Below are positions 1-7,875 of a DNA stretch of 64,000 nucleotides, one piece after another; the stretch's first letter is position 1, and each line of letters opens with the position of its first letter. A program made the translations under genes and the position numbers. The stretch spans positions 372,001-436,000 of the forward strand of contig JAQDDS010000001.1 in NCBI GenBank assembly GCA_027665725.1. Direction: 5' to 3'. Below the pieces are notes generated by a model, which made no database searches, was not told the origin of the DNA, and saw only the letters and a program-made list of their open reading frames with translations. This DNA comes from Streptococcaceae bacterium AF77-01CM03A (GTDB taxonomy: Bacteria; Bacillota; Bacilli; Lactobacillales; Streptococcaceae).

Positions 1-206
1 GTGAAGTGAAACACGTAACACCAGACCGTGTTGATGAGATTGATGACCGTGAGGGTATCAATGAAATCACCTTAGTGACATGTGTGGACTATGATGCTAC
101 CGAACGGATTATCGTAAAGGGAGATTTAAAAGAAATCAAATCTTATTCAGACACTCCGTCAGATGTTTTAGCTGCATTTAATAAACCGTATAAACAAAGA
201 TATTAA
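1..206 (+). CDS. srtA: Sortase A, C-terminal part (partial, begins upstream of window)
   Basis: This is the last 67 or so codons of a class A sortase, the membrane-anchored transpeptidase that cleaves LPXTG proteins and joins them to the cell wall. The reading frame is open to the left edge, so the GTG at 6 is not the start. The fragment contains the hallmark TLVTC motif with the catalytic Cys, followed 8 residues later by the conserved catalytic Arg (ATERIIVKG), and ends in the usual short tail. A rho-independent terminator follows at once. The upstream neighbour is not visible; gyrA precedes srtA in related streptococci. The call is secure, but the N-terminal membrane anchor cannot be examined. 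Confidence 0.93.
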   Translation, partial: EVKHVTPDRVDEIDDREGINEITLVTCVDYDATERIIVKGDLKEIKSYSDTPSDVLAAFNKPYKQRY

Positions 207-223
207 TTTGTAAATTTTTAGAT

Positions 224-255
224 AAAGGTTCGCCATCATTAGCGAACCTTTTTTC
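224..255 (+). terminator. Rho-independent terminator of srtA
   Basis: A 10-bp perfect stem (AAAGGTTCGC at 224-233 with GCGAACCTTT at 242-251) encloses an 8-nt loop and is followed by a T-run. It sits 17 bases after the srtA stop. Confidence 0.9.
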
Positions 256-259
256 TTGT

Positions 260-317
260 CAATTTCAGAAAATAGATTAAGTAAAGACTTTTCAATTCCA
301 CCAAAAAGTAGTATAAT
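260..317 (+). promoter_or_regulatory. asd promoter with CodY-like box
   Basis: A TATAAT -10 lies at 312-317 with TTTTCA at 289-294 (17-bp spacer), about 45 bases before the asd start. Upstream, 260-274 (CAATTTCAGAAAATA) matches the CodY consensus AATTTTCWGAAAATT at 12 of 15 positions. CodY represses amino-acid biosynthesis genes when branched-chain amino acids and GTP are plentiful. The promoter is clear; CodY control is inferred from the motif only. Confidence 0.6.
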
Positions 318-362
318 GTTTCTATTATAGAAATTTTTAGAAAATTCCAAAAGAGGTTTGTT

Positions 363-1439
363 ATGGGATATACAGTTGCTGTTGTCGGTGCTACAGGTGC
401 CGTTGGTGCTCAAATGATCAAAATGTTGGAAGAATCAACTCTTCCAATCGATAAGATTCGCTACCTTGCGTCTGCACGTTCTGCAGGAAAGGTCTTGCAA
501 TTCAAGGGCCAAGATGTGACGATTGAAGAAACAACAGAAGAAGCTTTTGAAGGGATTGATATTGCTCTCTTCTCAGCTGGTGGTTCAACTTCTGCAAAAT
601 ACGCACCATATGCTGTTAAAGCAGGTGCAGTCGTTGTAGATAACACTTCTTACTTCCGTCAAAATCCTGATGTACCTTTGGTAGTGCCTGAAGTGAATGC
701 CCACGCTCTTGATGCTCACAACGGAATCATCTCTTGTCCTAACTGTTCAACTATTCAAATGATGGTAGCTCTTGAACCAGTTCGTCAAAAATGGGGCTTA
801 GACCGTATCATCATTTCAACTTATCAAGCTGTTTCAGGTGCAGGTATGGGAGCCATTCTTGAGACTCAACGTGAATTGCGTGAAGTATTGAATGATGGTG
901 TAAATCCACGTGATTTGCATGCGGAAATCTTGCCATCAGGTGGCGATAAGAAACACTATCCAATTGCTTTTAATGCCCTTCCTCAAATTGACGTCTTCAC
1001 TGATAATGACTACACTTATGAAGAAATGAAGATGACAAACGAAACTAAGAAAATCATGGAAGACGATAGCATTGCCGTTTCAGCAACTTGTGTGCGTATT
1101 CCTGTCTTGTCAGCTCACTCTGAGTCTGTTTACATTGAAACAAAAGAAGTAGCACCAATCGAAGAAGTTAAAGCTGCGATTGCTGCCTTCCCGGGTGCAG
1201 TTCTTGAAGACGATGTGGCTCACCAAATCTATCCACAAGCTATCAATGCGGTTGGTTCTCGCGACACATTTGTTGGTCGTATCCGTAAAGACTTGGATGC
1301 TGAAAAGGGAATTCATATGTGGGTGGTTTCAGATAACCTTCTCAAGGGTGCTGCTTGGAACTCAGTTCAAATTGCAGAAACCCTTCATGAACGTGGTCTA
1401 GTACGCCCAACAGCTGAGTTGAAGTTTGAATTGAAATAG
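363..1439 (+). CDS. asd: Aspartate-semialdehyde dehydrogenase
   Basis: This cytosolic enzyme reduces L-aspartyl-4-phosphate to aspartate semialdehyde with NADPH, the branch point to lysine/diaminopimelate and to threonine/methionine. At 358 residues it has full family length. The N-terminal Rossmann motif GATGAVG is at residues 9-15, and the catalytic cysteine lies in CPNCSTIQ (C128). The ATG at 363 is preceded by AAAAGAGG. The next gene is dapA, which uses the product directly, but a weak hairpin and a 121-base gap separate them, so the two may not form a simple operon. Confidence 0.96.
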   Translation: MGYTVAVVGATGAVGAQMIKMLEESTLPIDKIRYLASARSAGKVLQFKGQDVTIEETTEEAFEGIDIALFSAGGSTSAKYAPYAVKAGAVVVDNTSYFRQNPDVPLVVPEVNAHALDAHNGIISCPNCSTIQMMVALEPVRQKWGLDRIIISTYQAVSGAGMGAILETQRELREVLNDGVNPRDLHAEILPSGGDKKHYPIAFNALPQIDVFTDNDYTYEEMKMTNETKKIMEDDSIAVSATCVRIPVLSAHSESVYIETKEVAPIEEVKAAIAAFPGAVLEDDVAHQIYPQAINAVGSRDTFVGRIRKDLDAEKGIHMWVVSDNLLKGAAWNSVQIAETLHERGLVRPTAELKFELK

Positions 1440-1450
1440 GGAGCAAAACA

Positions 1451-1489
1451 GAAATCAGTAACTCGAAGAGTTTGATTTCTTCCTCTTAT
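1451..1489 (+). terminator. Probable weak terminator after asd
   Basis: An interrupted hairpin pairs GAAATCA (1451-1457) with TGATTTC (1473-1479) around an inner AACTC/GAGTT stem with a GAA loop, followed by the T-rich TTCCTCTTATTTT. The T-tract is broken, so termination may be partial and allow readthrough into dapA. Confidence 0.55.
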
Positions 1490-1504
1490 TTTATGTATAG
1501 AACA

Positions 1505-1557
1505 GGAGGCAAAGGCAAGTAAGCCACAGCCTCTTTCTTATATAGAGAAAGGTTTTT
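1505..1557 (+). promoter_or_regulatory. Possible structured leader of dapA with overlapping hairpins
   Basis: GAGGC (1506-1510) can pair with GCCTC (1529-1533). CTTTCT (1533-1538) can pair with AGAAAG (1546-1551), which is also the Shine-Dalgarno sequence for dapA and is followed by TTTTTT running into the ATG. The two stems share base 1533 and compete, and the second would hide the ribosome site or act as a short terminator. This is seen by eye only; no known riboswitch class was recognised. Confidence 0.35.
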
Positions 1558-1560
1558 TCT

Positions 1561-2496
1561 ATGTCTTATCAAGATTTAAAAGATTGTAAAATTATCACTG
1601 CTTTTATTACTCCTTTTCATGAAGATGGGTCAATAAATTTCGACGCTATTCCAAAGTTGATTGAACATTTATTGGCACATCATACAGATGGTATTCTCTT
1701 GGCGGGGACGACTGCTGAGAGTCCGACTCTTACTCACGATGAGGAGTTGCAGTTGTTTGCAGCTGTTCAGAAGGTTGTTAATGGACGTGTTCCTTTAATC
1801 GCTGGTGTTGGTACTAATGATACACGCGACTCTATTGAGTTTGTCAAAGAAGTAGCAGAATTTGGAGGTTTTGCAGCCGGTCTCGCAATTGTTCCCTACT
1901 ACAATAAACCATCTCAAGAAGGAATGTATCAGCACTTTAAAGCTATCGCAGATGCGTCTGATTTACCTATCATTATCTATAATATTCCAGGTCGTGTAGT
2001 AGTTGAATTGACTCCGGAAACCATGCTTCGCTTAGCGGAACATCCAAATATCATCGGAGTTAAAGAATGTACCAGCCTTGCAAATATGGCCTATTTGATT
2101 GAGCACAAACCAGAAGAATTCTTGATATACACTGGAGAAGACGGAGACGCCTTCCATGCTATGAACTTGGGTGCTGACGGGGTTATCTCTGTTGCTTCTC
2201 ATACCAATGGTGATGAAATGTATGAAATGTTCACTGCGATTGAAGAAAGTGATATGAAGAAAGCGGCAGCTATTCAACGTAAATTTATTCCCAAGGTTAA
2301 TGCTCTCTTCTCATACCCAAGTCCTGCACCTGTTAAGGCAGTCCTCAACTATATGGGATTTGAAGCTGGTCCAACGCGCCTACCATTGGTTCCTACGCCT
2401 GAAGAAGATGCTAAACGCATTATCAAAGTTGTTATTGACGGAGACTATGAAGCAACTAAAGCGACTGTCACTGGAGTCCTTCGCCCTGATTACTAA
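1561..2496 (+). CDS. dapA: 4-hydroxy-tetrahydrodipicolinate synthase
   Basis: DapA condenses pyruvate with aspartate semialdehyde, the first committed step of lysine and diaminopimelate synthesis. The 311-residue TIM-barrel protein shows the family signatures: GTTAES at 49-54, Tyr140 followed by NIPGR, and the Schiff-base lysine in GVKEC (K168). The ATG at 1561 follows the Shine-Dalgarno-like AGAAAGG by about 8 bases, and that site lies within a possible hairpin. It follows asd, which makes its substrate. N-acetylneuraminate lyase-like paralogues share the fold, but the asd neighbour and the GTTAES motif favour DapA. Confidence 0.93.
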   Translation: MSYQDLKDCKIITAFITPFHEDGSINFDAIPKLIEHLLAHHTDGILLAGTTAESPTLTHDEELQLFAAVQKVVNGRVPLIAGVGTNDTRDSIEFVKEVAEFGGFAAGLAIVPYYNKPSQEGMYQHFKAIADASDLPIIIYNIPGRVVVELTPETMLRLAEHPNIIGVKECTSLANMAYLIEHKPEEFLIYTGEDGDAFHAMNLGADGVISVASHTNGDEMYEMFTAIEESDMKKAAAIQRKFIPKVNALFSYPSPAPVKAVLNYMGFEAGPTRLPLVPTPEEDAKRIIKVVIDGDYEATKATVTGVLRPDY

Positions 2497-2512
2497 GATA
2501 AGCAAAAATTTG

Positions 2513-2555
2513 AAACTTCCTAAACAAGTCAAATTGTTTGGAAGTTTTTTTCTTT
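2513..2555 (+). terminator. Rho-independent terminator of dapA
   Basis: AAACTTCC plus AAACAA (2513-2527, one bulged T) pairs with TTGTTT plus GGAAGTTT (2534-2547), followed by a long T-run. This closes dapA just ahead of the dprA com-box. Confidence 0.92.
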
Positions 2556-2558
2556 TTT

Positions 2559-2566
2559 TACGAATA
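2559..2566 (+). promoter_or_regulatory. Com-box (SigX/ComX promoter) of dprA
   Basis: TACGAATA, preceded by a T-run, is an exact copy of the streptococcal com-box/cin-box read by the competence sigma factor SigX (ComX). It lies 30 bases upstream of the dprA ATG. dprA is a known late competence gene, so site and gene agree. No convincing SigA promoter was seen in the short gap after the dapA terminator. Confidence 0.9.
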
Positions 2567-2596
2567 GATAAATAGAGAGAGAAAAAGGAGTCGATC

Positions 2597-3460
2597 ATGA
2601 AAATTAAGATTGATAATTTCGAGATTTATAAGTTAAAGCAAGCAGGTTTAAGTAATCAGCAGGTTCTGAATGTACTTCAATATGGAGAAATTTATGATCA
2701 GGAATTGAGTTTAGAGACGATCGCTGAAGCCTCAGAGTGTCGTAATCCAGTGGTTTTTATGGAGCGGTATCATAAACTGACTTTTGAAAGCATGGAACGT
2801 TTAAAGAAAGATTTTGAAAAGTTCCCATCATTTTCGATTCTGGATGATGTTTATCCCATTTCGCTTAGTGAAATTTACGATGCACCTGTATTGCTTTTTT
2901 ATAAAGGAGATTTAAATCTCTTAAAATTACCAAAGATAGCAGTTGTAGGGAGTCGCTCTTGTAGTCAAACCGGAACCAAATCAGTCCGGAAAGTCATTGA
3001 AGAACTGGAGAATGAATTAGTTGTGGTGAGCGGACTTGCTAGAGGAATTGATACAGCAGCCCATATGTCTGTTCTACAAACTGGTGGCAAAACGATTGCC
3101 ATTATTGGGACTGGTTTAGATGTCTATTATCCACGCTCCAATAAACGCCTTCAAGAATATATTGGAGAACATCATTTGCTTCTAAGTGAGTACGGTCCAG
3201 GAGAAGAACCCTTGAAATATCACTTTCCTGCCAGAAATCGCATTATTGCGGGATTGTGTCGAGGAGTCATCGTTGCAGAAGCTAAAATGAGATCTGGTAG
3301 CTTAATCACTTGTGAGCGTGCCATGGAGGAAGGTAGAGATGTCTTCGCGATTCCAAGTTCCATTTTAGATGGACGCTCAGACGGCTGTCATCATTTAATC
3401 CAAGAAGGAGCAAAACTAGCAACATGTGGGCAGGATATACTAGCAGAATTTGAATTTTAA
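2597..3460 (+). CDS. dprA: DNA-processing protein DprA
   Basis: DprA binds incoming single-stranded DNA during natural transformation, protects it and loads RecA; in pneumococcus it also helps shut off competence. The 287-residue protein has an N-terminal helical (SAM-like) region, then the Rossmann-like core beginning VVGSR (116-120), followed by SGLARGID and GTGLDVYYP, and ends shortly after the core without a long C-terminal winged-helix domain, as in pneumococcal DprA. The ATG follows AAAAAGGAG. It stands as a single gene between the dapA terminator and the topA promoter. The com-box just upstream suggests that this strain keeps the transformation regulon. Confidence 0.96.
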   Translation: MKIKIDNFEIYKLKQAGLSNQQVLNVLQYGEIYDQELSLETIAEASECRNPVVFMERYHKLTFESMERLKKDFEKFPSFSILDDVYPISLSEIYDAPVLLFYKGDLNLLKLPKIAVVGSRSCSQTGTKSVRKVIEELENELVVVSGLARGIDTAAHMSVLQTGGKTIAIIGTGLDVYYPRSNKRLQEYIGEHHLLLSEYGPGEEPLKYHFPARNRIIAGLCRGVIVAEAKMRSGSLITCERAMEEGRDVFAIPSSILDGRSDGCHHLIQEGAKLATCGQDILAEFEF

Positions 3461-3515
3461 TGAATGAAATGATTTCATTTAACAAACTTTTCTTCTATTA
3501 TATGGGTGTTATGTC

Positions 3516-3544
3516 TTGACAGGTTTTTAAAAATGGTTTACACT
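3516..3544 (+). promoter_or_regulatory. topA promoter
   Basis: TTGACA (3516-3521) is followed after 17 bases by TACACT (3539-3544), about 37 bases before the topA start. The -35 is consensus and the -10 matches 4 of 6. It is the only good SigA-type site in the dprA-topA gap. Confidence 0.7.
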
Positions 3545-3580
3545 TTATAAAGTTTAATTACTTTGAGAAGGTGTGATACT

Positions 3581-5668
3581 GTGGTAACGGCAACCAAAAA
3601 GAAAAAATCAACAAGTAAAAAAAATCTTGTTATCGTAGAGTCGCCTGCTAAGGCGAAAACGATTGAAAAATATCTAGGACGTAATTATAAGGTTTTAGCC
3701 AGCGTAGGACATATTCGTGATTTAAAAAAATCAAGTATGTCAGTTGACGTGGAAAATAATTACGAACCGCAATATATCAATATTCGTGGGAAAGGTCCTC
3801 TCATCAATGATTTGAAAAAAGAAGCTAAGAAAGCCGATAAAGTCTTTCTTGCAAGTGACCCGGACCGGGAAGGGGAGGCTATTTCATGGCATTTAGCGCA
3901 TATTTTAGATCTAGATGAGAATGATACCAACCGTGTTGTTTTCAACGAGATTACCAAAGATGCAGTAAAAAATGCCTTTAAAGAACCTCGTAAAATCAAT
4001 ATGGATTTGGTCGATGCCCAACAAGCCCGTCGTGTTTTGGACCGTTTAGTGGGGTATTCAATTTCACCAATTCTTTGGAAAAAGGTTAAAAAAGGCTTAT
4101 CAGCAGGGCGTGTTCAGTCTGTTGCTCTTAAGCTAATCATTGATCGTGAAAATGAAATCAATGCCTTCCAGCCAGAAGAATATTGGACGATTGATGGTGT
4201 CTTTAAAAAAGGTACCAAGCAATTTCAAGCTTCTTTTTATGGAATGAATGGCAAGAAGATGAAGTTGACTACCAATGATGAAGTCAAAAAAGTTTTATCT
4301 CATTTGAACAGCAAGGATTTTACAGTTGATCAAGTAGATAAAAAGGAAAGAAAGCGCAATGCTCCTCTTCCATATACAACGTCTTCTATGCAGATGGATG
4401 CTGCTAACAAGATTAATTTCCGTACTAGAAAGACTATGATGGTTGCTCAGCAACTCTATGAAGGTATCAATATTGGTACAGGTGTCCAAGGTTTGATCAC
4501 CTATATGCGTACGGATTCTACTCGTATCAGTCCAGTTGCTCAGAATGAAGCCGCTAGCTACATCAATGAACGTTTTGGTAGTAAGTATTCTAAACATGGT
4601 AGCAAGGTGAAAAATGCCTCTGGCGCTCAAGACGCCCACGAAGCTATTCGTCCTTCAAGTGTCTTTAATACGCCTGAAAAAATTGCTAAGTATTTGGATA
4701 AAGACCAGCTAAAACTTTATACACTTATTTGGAACCGCTTTGTAGCGAGTCAAATGACTGGTGCAATTTTTGATACCATGGCTGTTAAACTTTCGCAAAA
4801 CGGTGTTCAATTCGCGGCGAATGGTAGTCAGGTTAAGTTTGATGGTTATTTAGCTATTTACAACGATTCTGATAAAAATAAGATGCTGCCTGATATGGAA
4901 GTAGGAGATGTTGTCAAACAGGTTAATAGCAAACCTGAACAACATTTCACACAACCACCGGCACGTTATTCTGAGGCTACTTTGATTAAGACCTTGGAAG
5001 AAAACGGAGTTGGACGCCCATCTACCTATGCTCCAACCATTGAAACAATCCAAAAACGTTACTATGTAAGACTAGCATCAAAACGCTTTGAACCAACTGA
5101 TTTAGGACAAGTCGTTAACAAGCTGATTGTTGAATACTTCCCAGATATTGTTAACGTGAAGTTTACCGCTGAAATGGAAGGTAAACTGGATGATGTCGAG
5201 GTCGGAAAAGAAGAGTGGCAACGGGTTATTGATGAATTTTACAAACCATTCTCTAAAGAGGTCGAAAAAGCTGAAGCAGAGATGGAAAAAATTCAAATCA
5301 AGGATGAGCCAGCTGGATTTGACTGTGAAGTTTGTGGCAGTCCTATGGTGATTAAGATTGGACGCTTCGGTAAGTTTTACGCATGTAGCAATTTCCCAGA
5401 TTGTCGACATACGCAAGCCATTGTTAAAGAAGTCGGTGTTACATGTCCAAATTGTCATCAAGGGCAAATCATCGAACGCAAAACCAAACGTAATCGTATT
5501 TTCTATGGATGCAATCGTTATCCAGAATGTGAGTTTACCTCTTGGGATAAACCTGTTGGACGTGATTGCCCTAAATGTGGTCACTTCCTCATGGAGAAAA
5601 AAATCCGTGGTGGAGGGAAACAGATTGTATGTAGCAATGGTGACTACGAGGAAGAAAAGATTAAATAA
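3581..5668 (+). CDS. topA: DNA topoisomerase I
   Basis: TopA relaxes negative supercoils through a 5'-phosphotyrosine intermediate. Domains in order: TOPRIM ([18 protein letters not shown] and [13 protein letters not shown]), the catalytic domain with active Tyr308 in YMRTDSTR, then three C-terminal zinc-ribbon-like modules (CEVC...CSNFPDC, CPNC...CNRYPEC, CPKC...CSN), the last lacking a clear fourth Cys. I chose the GTG at 3581 (695 residues) because GAGAAGG at 3565-3571 sits the right distance upstream; the in-frame TTG at 3563 overlaps that site. It is transcribed from its own promoter and ends at a terminator. Confidence 0.96.
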   Translation: MVTATKKKKSTSKKNLVIVESPAKAKTIEKYLGRNYKVLASVGHIRDLKKSSMSVDVENNYEPQYINIRGKGPLINDLKKEAKKADKVFLASDPDREGEAISWHLAHILDLDENDTNRVVFNEITKDAVKNAFKEPRKINMDLVDAQQARRVLDRLVGYSISPILWKKVKKGLSAGRVQSVALKLIIDRENEINAFQPEEYWTIDGVFKKGTKQFQASFYGMNGKKMKLTTNDEVKKVLSHLNSKDFTVDQVDKKERKRNAPLPYTTSSMQMDAANKINFRTRKTMMVAQQLYEGINIGTGVQGLITYMRTDSTRISPVAQNEAASYINERFGSKYSKHGSKVKNASGAQDAHEAIRPSSVFNTPEKIAKYLDKDQLKLYTLIWNRFVASQMTGAIFDTMAVKLSQNGVQFAANGSQVKFDGYLAIYNDSDKNKMLPDMEVGDVVKQVNSKPEQHFTQPPARYSEATLIKTLEENGVGRPSTYAPTIETIQKRYYVRLASKRFEPTDLGQVVNKLIVEYFPDIVNVKFTAEMEGKLDDVEVGKEEWQRVIDEFYKPFSKEVEKAEAEMEKIQIKDEPAGFDCEVCGSPMVIKIGRFGKFYACSNFPDCRHTQAIVKEVGVTCPNCHQGQIIERKTKRNRIFYGCNRYPECEFTSWDKPVGRDCPKCGHFLMEKKIRGGGKQIVCSNGDYEEEKIK

Positions 5669-5676
5669 AAATAATT

Positions 5677-5709
5677 AGGGTTGAAATGATAATTTCAGCT
5701 CTTTTTAAT
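5677..5709 (+). terminator. Rho-independent terminator of topA
   Basis: AGGGTTGAAAT (5677-5687) pairs with ATTTCAGCTCT (5692-5702) around a GATA loop, followed by a T-run. Confidence 0.8.
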
Positions 5710-5715
5710 TTAAAC

Positions 5716-5745
5716 TTGACAGATTTTATCTTTTTATGCTTAACT
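5716..5745 (+). promoter_or_regulatory. Promoter of the DUF454 gene
   Basis: TTGACA (5716-5721) is followed 18 bases later by TTAACT (5740-5745) with a TG extension (TGC before it). It lies directly after the topA terminator. Confidence 0.6.
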
Positions 5746-5776
5746 AGAAGAAGATTATTCTTACTTAGGAGTAGAT

Positions 5777-6136
5777 ATGCGCATTATTTATCTTTGCATT
5801 GGATTCATTTCACTAGCTTTGGCAATCGTTGGAGTTGCCTTGCCACTATTGCCAACAACTCCCTTTCTCTTGTTGTCAATAGCTTGTTTTTCAAAATCTT
5901 CTAAACGTTTTGAAAAATGGCTCTATCATACCAAGCTCTATCAAACCTATGTTGCGGACTTTAGAGAAACTAAGTCTATTGCGCGTGAACGAAAGAAGAA
6001 GATTATCGTATCGATTTATATTTTGATGGGTATCTCGATTTATTTTGCTCCGCTCTTACCTGTAAAAATTGCTTTAGGCTGCTTAACAGTATTTATAACC
6101 TATTATCTCTTTAAGGTAATACCTGATAAAGAATAG
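5777..6136 (+). CDS. DUF454 (YbaN-type) small membrane protein
   Basis: This 119-residue protein belongs to the YbaN/DUF454 family of unknown function. It opens with a hydrophobic helix containing the family motif LPLLPTTPFLLL (about residues 23-34), has a basic cytoplasmic stretch (SIARERKKK), and ends in two more hydrophobic segments (about 77-110), giving roughly three membrane spans. It has its own promoter and a TTAGGAG ribosome site. Neighbours topA and cutC give no functional clue. Family assignment is confident; function is unknown. Confidence 0.85.
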   Translation: MRIIYLCIGFISLALAIVGVALPLLPTTPFLLLSIACFSKSSKRFEKWLYHTKLYQTYVADFRETKSIARERKKKIIVSIYILMGISIYFAPLLPVKIALGCLTVFITYYLFKVIPDKE

Positions 6137-6228
6137 CTAAAAAAGTAATGATTTTCCTTGATAAAAAGTAGGGGTTACTTAAAACAATATGATATAATAA
6201 TATTAAAGAAACCTTCAAGGAGTATCAA

Positions 6229-6861
6229 ATGATTTACGAATTTTGTGCTGAAAATGTAACCTTGCTTGAAAAGGCTATGCAAGCTGGAGCTCGCCGTATT
6301 GAGCTCTGTGATAATTTAGCAGTTGGTGGAACGACACCAAGCTACGGAGTGACAAAGGCAGCTGTGGAACTTACATCGAACTACGATACGACTATCATGA
6401 CTATGATTCGTCCACGTGGTGGTGACTTTGTTTATAATGACCTCGAGATTTCTATTATGCTTGAGGATATTCGTCTAACTGCTCAAGCAGGTAGCCAAGG
6501 GGTTGTCTTTGGTGCCTTAACAGCAGATAAGAAATTGGATAAGGCTAACCTTGAAAAGTTGATTGCTCCATCTAAAGGTATGGAGATTGTCTTCCATATG
6601 GCTTTTGACGAATTGAGCGAACAAGATCAGTTGGAAGCCATTGATTGGCTCAGCCAGGCTGGTGTAACACGCATTCTCACTCGAGCTGGTGTATCTGGCG
6701 ACTCGTTAGAGAAACGTTTTGCTCACTACCGCAGAATTTTAGAACACGCTGCAGGAAAAATCGAAATTTTACCGGGTGGTGGGATCGACATGGACAACCG
6801 TCAAACCTTTATCGATCAACTGGGCGTGACACAATTACATGGAACAAAGGTTGTCTTTTAA
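6229..6861 (+). CDS. cutC: CutC family protein (copper homeostasis/TIM barrel)
   Basis: The 210-residue TIM-barrel protein matches CutC throughout: MIYEFCAEN at the start, GARRIELCDNLAVGGTTPSYG near 21-41, IRPRGGDFVYND, VFGALT, and the C-terminal LPGGGI. CutC was linked to copper tolerance, though the role in Firmicutes is uncertain. A TATAAT-like -10 lies about 35 bases upstream and AAGGAG precedes the ATG. It is monocistronic, ending at a small hairpin. Confidence 0.9.
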   Translation: MIYEFCAENVTLLEKAMQAGARRIELCDNLAVGGTTPSYGVTKAAVELTSNYDTTIMTMIRPRGGDFVYNDLEISIMLEDIRLTAQAGSQGVVFGALTADKKLDKANLEKLIAPSKGMEIVFHMAFDELSEQDQLEAIDWLSQAGVTRILTRAGVSGDSLEKRFAHYRRILEHAAGKIEILPGGGIDMDNRQTFIDQLGVTQLHGTKVVF

Positions 6862-6873
6862 AAAATAGAAAGG

Positions 6874-6900
6874 AACTGCTAGCTTTTGGTAGCAGTTTTC
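6874..6900 (+). terminator. Hairpin after cutC
   Basis: AACTGCT (6874-6880) pairs with AGCAGTT (6891-6897) and is followed only by TTTC, so it may be a weak terminator or a readthrough structure into the next gene. Confidence 0.55.
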
Positions 6901-6904
6901 GCTT

Positions 6905-7561
6905 ATGTTTGAAATTTTTAAGGCCTATCAGTTTAATAGTAAAAAGGCTAAAGAGTATGGATTTGTAGAAAATCAAGGTGTATGGACCTATAGTTCGACT
7001 ATCTTGCAGGGTGATTTTCTTATGAAGATTACAGTTGAGAATGGGGACTTAAGTTTTCAAGTTTATGACCAAGAAACTGGTGACCTTTATCCTCAAGTTT
7101 ATATGGAAAGTATGAGAGGTACTTTTGTCGGAAGCGTTCGAGAGGCATGTTTAGAAGTTCTTTATGGCATTCGAAAGGCTTGTTTTGACGTGCAGGATTT
7201 TATCTGCCCTCAGACTAAGCGCATCATGGATCAAGTTCAAGAAAAGTATGGTAATCAGTTGGAATATCTATGGGAAAAATCACCTGATACGGCAGTTTTA
7301 CGTCATGAAGATAATCAGAAGTGGTATGCTGTACTAATGAAGATTTCTTGGGAAAAACTAGATAAGGCACGAGAAGGACAAGTAGAAGTCGTTAATCTTA
7401 AACATGATCAAGTAGCTGATTTATTAGTAGAAAAAGGCATTTACCCTGCCTTTCATATGAATAAACGCTATTGGATAAGTCTTCCACTAGATGACACTTT
7501 ATCGGATGAACAGGTTCTTGAACTATTTGAGAGAAGCTGGTTTTTGACTTCTAAGAAATAA
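6905..7561 (+). CDS. MmcQ/YjbR (DUF419) family protein with N-terminal extension
   Basis: The C-terminal half (about residues 95-215) matches the MmcQ/YjbR CyaY-like fold, with signatures such as WYAVLMKISWEKL, VVNLKHDQ and a terminal SWFLTSKK region. The first 90 residues form an extra domain that I recall in streptococcal members. The fold is often annotated as DNA binding, but no enzymatic role is established. The ATG at 6905 has no recognisable Shine-Dalgarno sequence and lies 7 bases beyond the hairpin after cutC, so it may be translated poorly or start elsewhere. Function uncertain. Confidence 0.75.
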   Translation: MFEIFKAYQFNSKKAKEYGFVENQGVWTYSSTILQGDFLMKITVENGDLSFQVYDQETGDLYPQVYMESMRGTFVGSVREACLEVLYGIRKACFDVQDFICPQTKRIMDQVQEKYGNQLEYLWEKSPDTAVLRHEDNQKWYAVLMKISWEKLDKAREGQVEVVNLKHDQVADLLVEKGIYPAFHMNKRYWISLPLDDTLSDEQVLELFERSWFLTSKK

Positions 7562-7618
7562 ATAAACATATTTGAGTTTTCAAATACTTTCAATCGGCAA
7601 AATATTCTTTATTGAAGA

Positions 7619-7633
7619 AATTTTCAGAAAATA
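7619..7633 (+). promoter_or_regulatory. CodY box upstream of leu operon
   Basis: AATTTTCAGAAAATA matches the CodY consensus AATTTTCWGAAAATT at 14 of 15 positions and ends 12 bases before the leu -35. Leucine biosynthesis is a classical CodY target in streptococci and lactococci. Confidence 0.85.
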
Positions 7634-7645
7634 TTGGATTTTTTC

Positions 7646-7674
7646 TTGACAAGTGATTTTTCCTATGCTAGAAT
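7646..7674 (+). promoter_or_regulatory. Leu operon promoter
   Basis: TTGACA (7646-7651), a 17-base spacer and an extended -10 TGC-TAGAAT (TAGAAT at 7669-7674). Strong SigA match, about 30 bases upstream of the leader peptide. Confidence 0.88.
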
Positions 7675-7710
7675 ACTAAACAAGACATCAAACAAAGGAG
7701 AAAGCCAAAC

Positions 7711-7764
7711 ATGAAAACAGCTAAGTTTAATCAATTTGCTTTGTTGTTGAGGTACTCGGACTAG
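7711..7764 (+). CDS. leuL: leu operon leader peptide (17 aa)
   Basis: A 17-codon ORF encodes MKTAKFNQFALLLRYSD, with three consecutive TTG leucine codons at positions 11-13. It has a good ribosome site (AAAGGAG at 7694-7700) and lies between the leu promoter and a terminator. The arrangement is that of a transcription-attenuation leader: ribosome stalling at the Leu codons when leucyl-tRNA is scarce would alter downstream RNA folding and favour readthrough. Its stop lies inside the first hairpin (7758-7781), as expected for coupling. Not experimentally known to me. Confidence 0.8.
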   Translation: MKTAKFNQFALLLRYSD

Positions 7765-7781
7765 TGCAAAAGCATTAGTCC
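7758..7781 (+). promoter_or_regulatory. First hairpin of the leu attenuator
   Basis: GGACTAGTGC (7758-7767) pairs with GCATTAGTCC (7772-7781), including one G-U pair. It overlaps the end of the leader peptide and probably acts as the pause or 1:2 stem. Downstream, CCAAGCG (7793-7799) can pair with CGCTTGG (7817-7823), a candidate antiterminator that would break the terminator stem. Confidence 0.7.
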
Positions 7782-7810
7782 TGTTTGGCTTACCAAGCGG
7801 GAGTAAATCA

Positions 7811-7846
7811 ACATCTCGCTTGGAACTCCGAGCGAGATGTTTTTTC
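7811..7846 (+). terminator. leu operon attenuator terminator
   Basis: ACATCTCGCT (7811-7820) pairs perfectly with AGCGAGATGT (7831-7840) and is followed by TTTTTCTAT. It lies 30 bases upstream of leuA, so it would block the structural genes unless an antiterminator forms. Confidence 0.92.
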
Positions 7847-7875
7847 TATATCGAAAATGTGAAGGGAGAATTCTC

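Noticed and set aside
1493..1522. A nine-codon ORF (MYRTGGKGK) ahead of dapA as a lysine leader peptide
   Set aside because: It has no ribosome site and only two separated Lys codons; too weak to call.
7837..7875. Upstream in-frame ATG of leuA
   Set aside because: It lies inside the attenuator terminator; the ATG at 7876 has a good ribosome site and the family's normal N-terminus.
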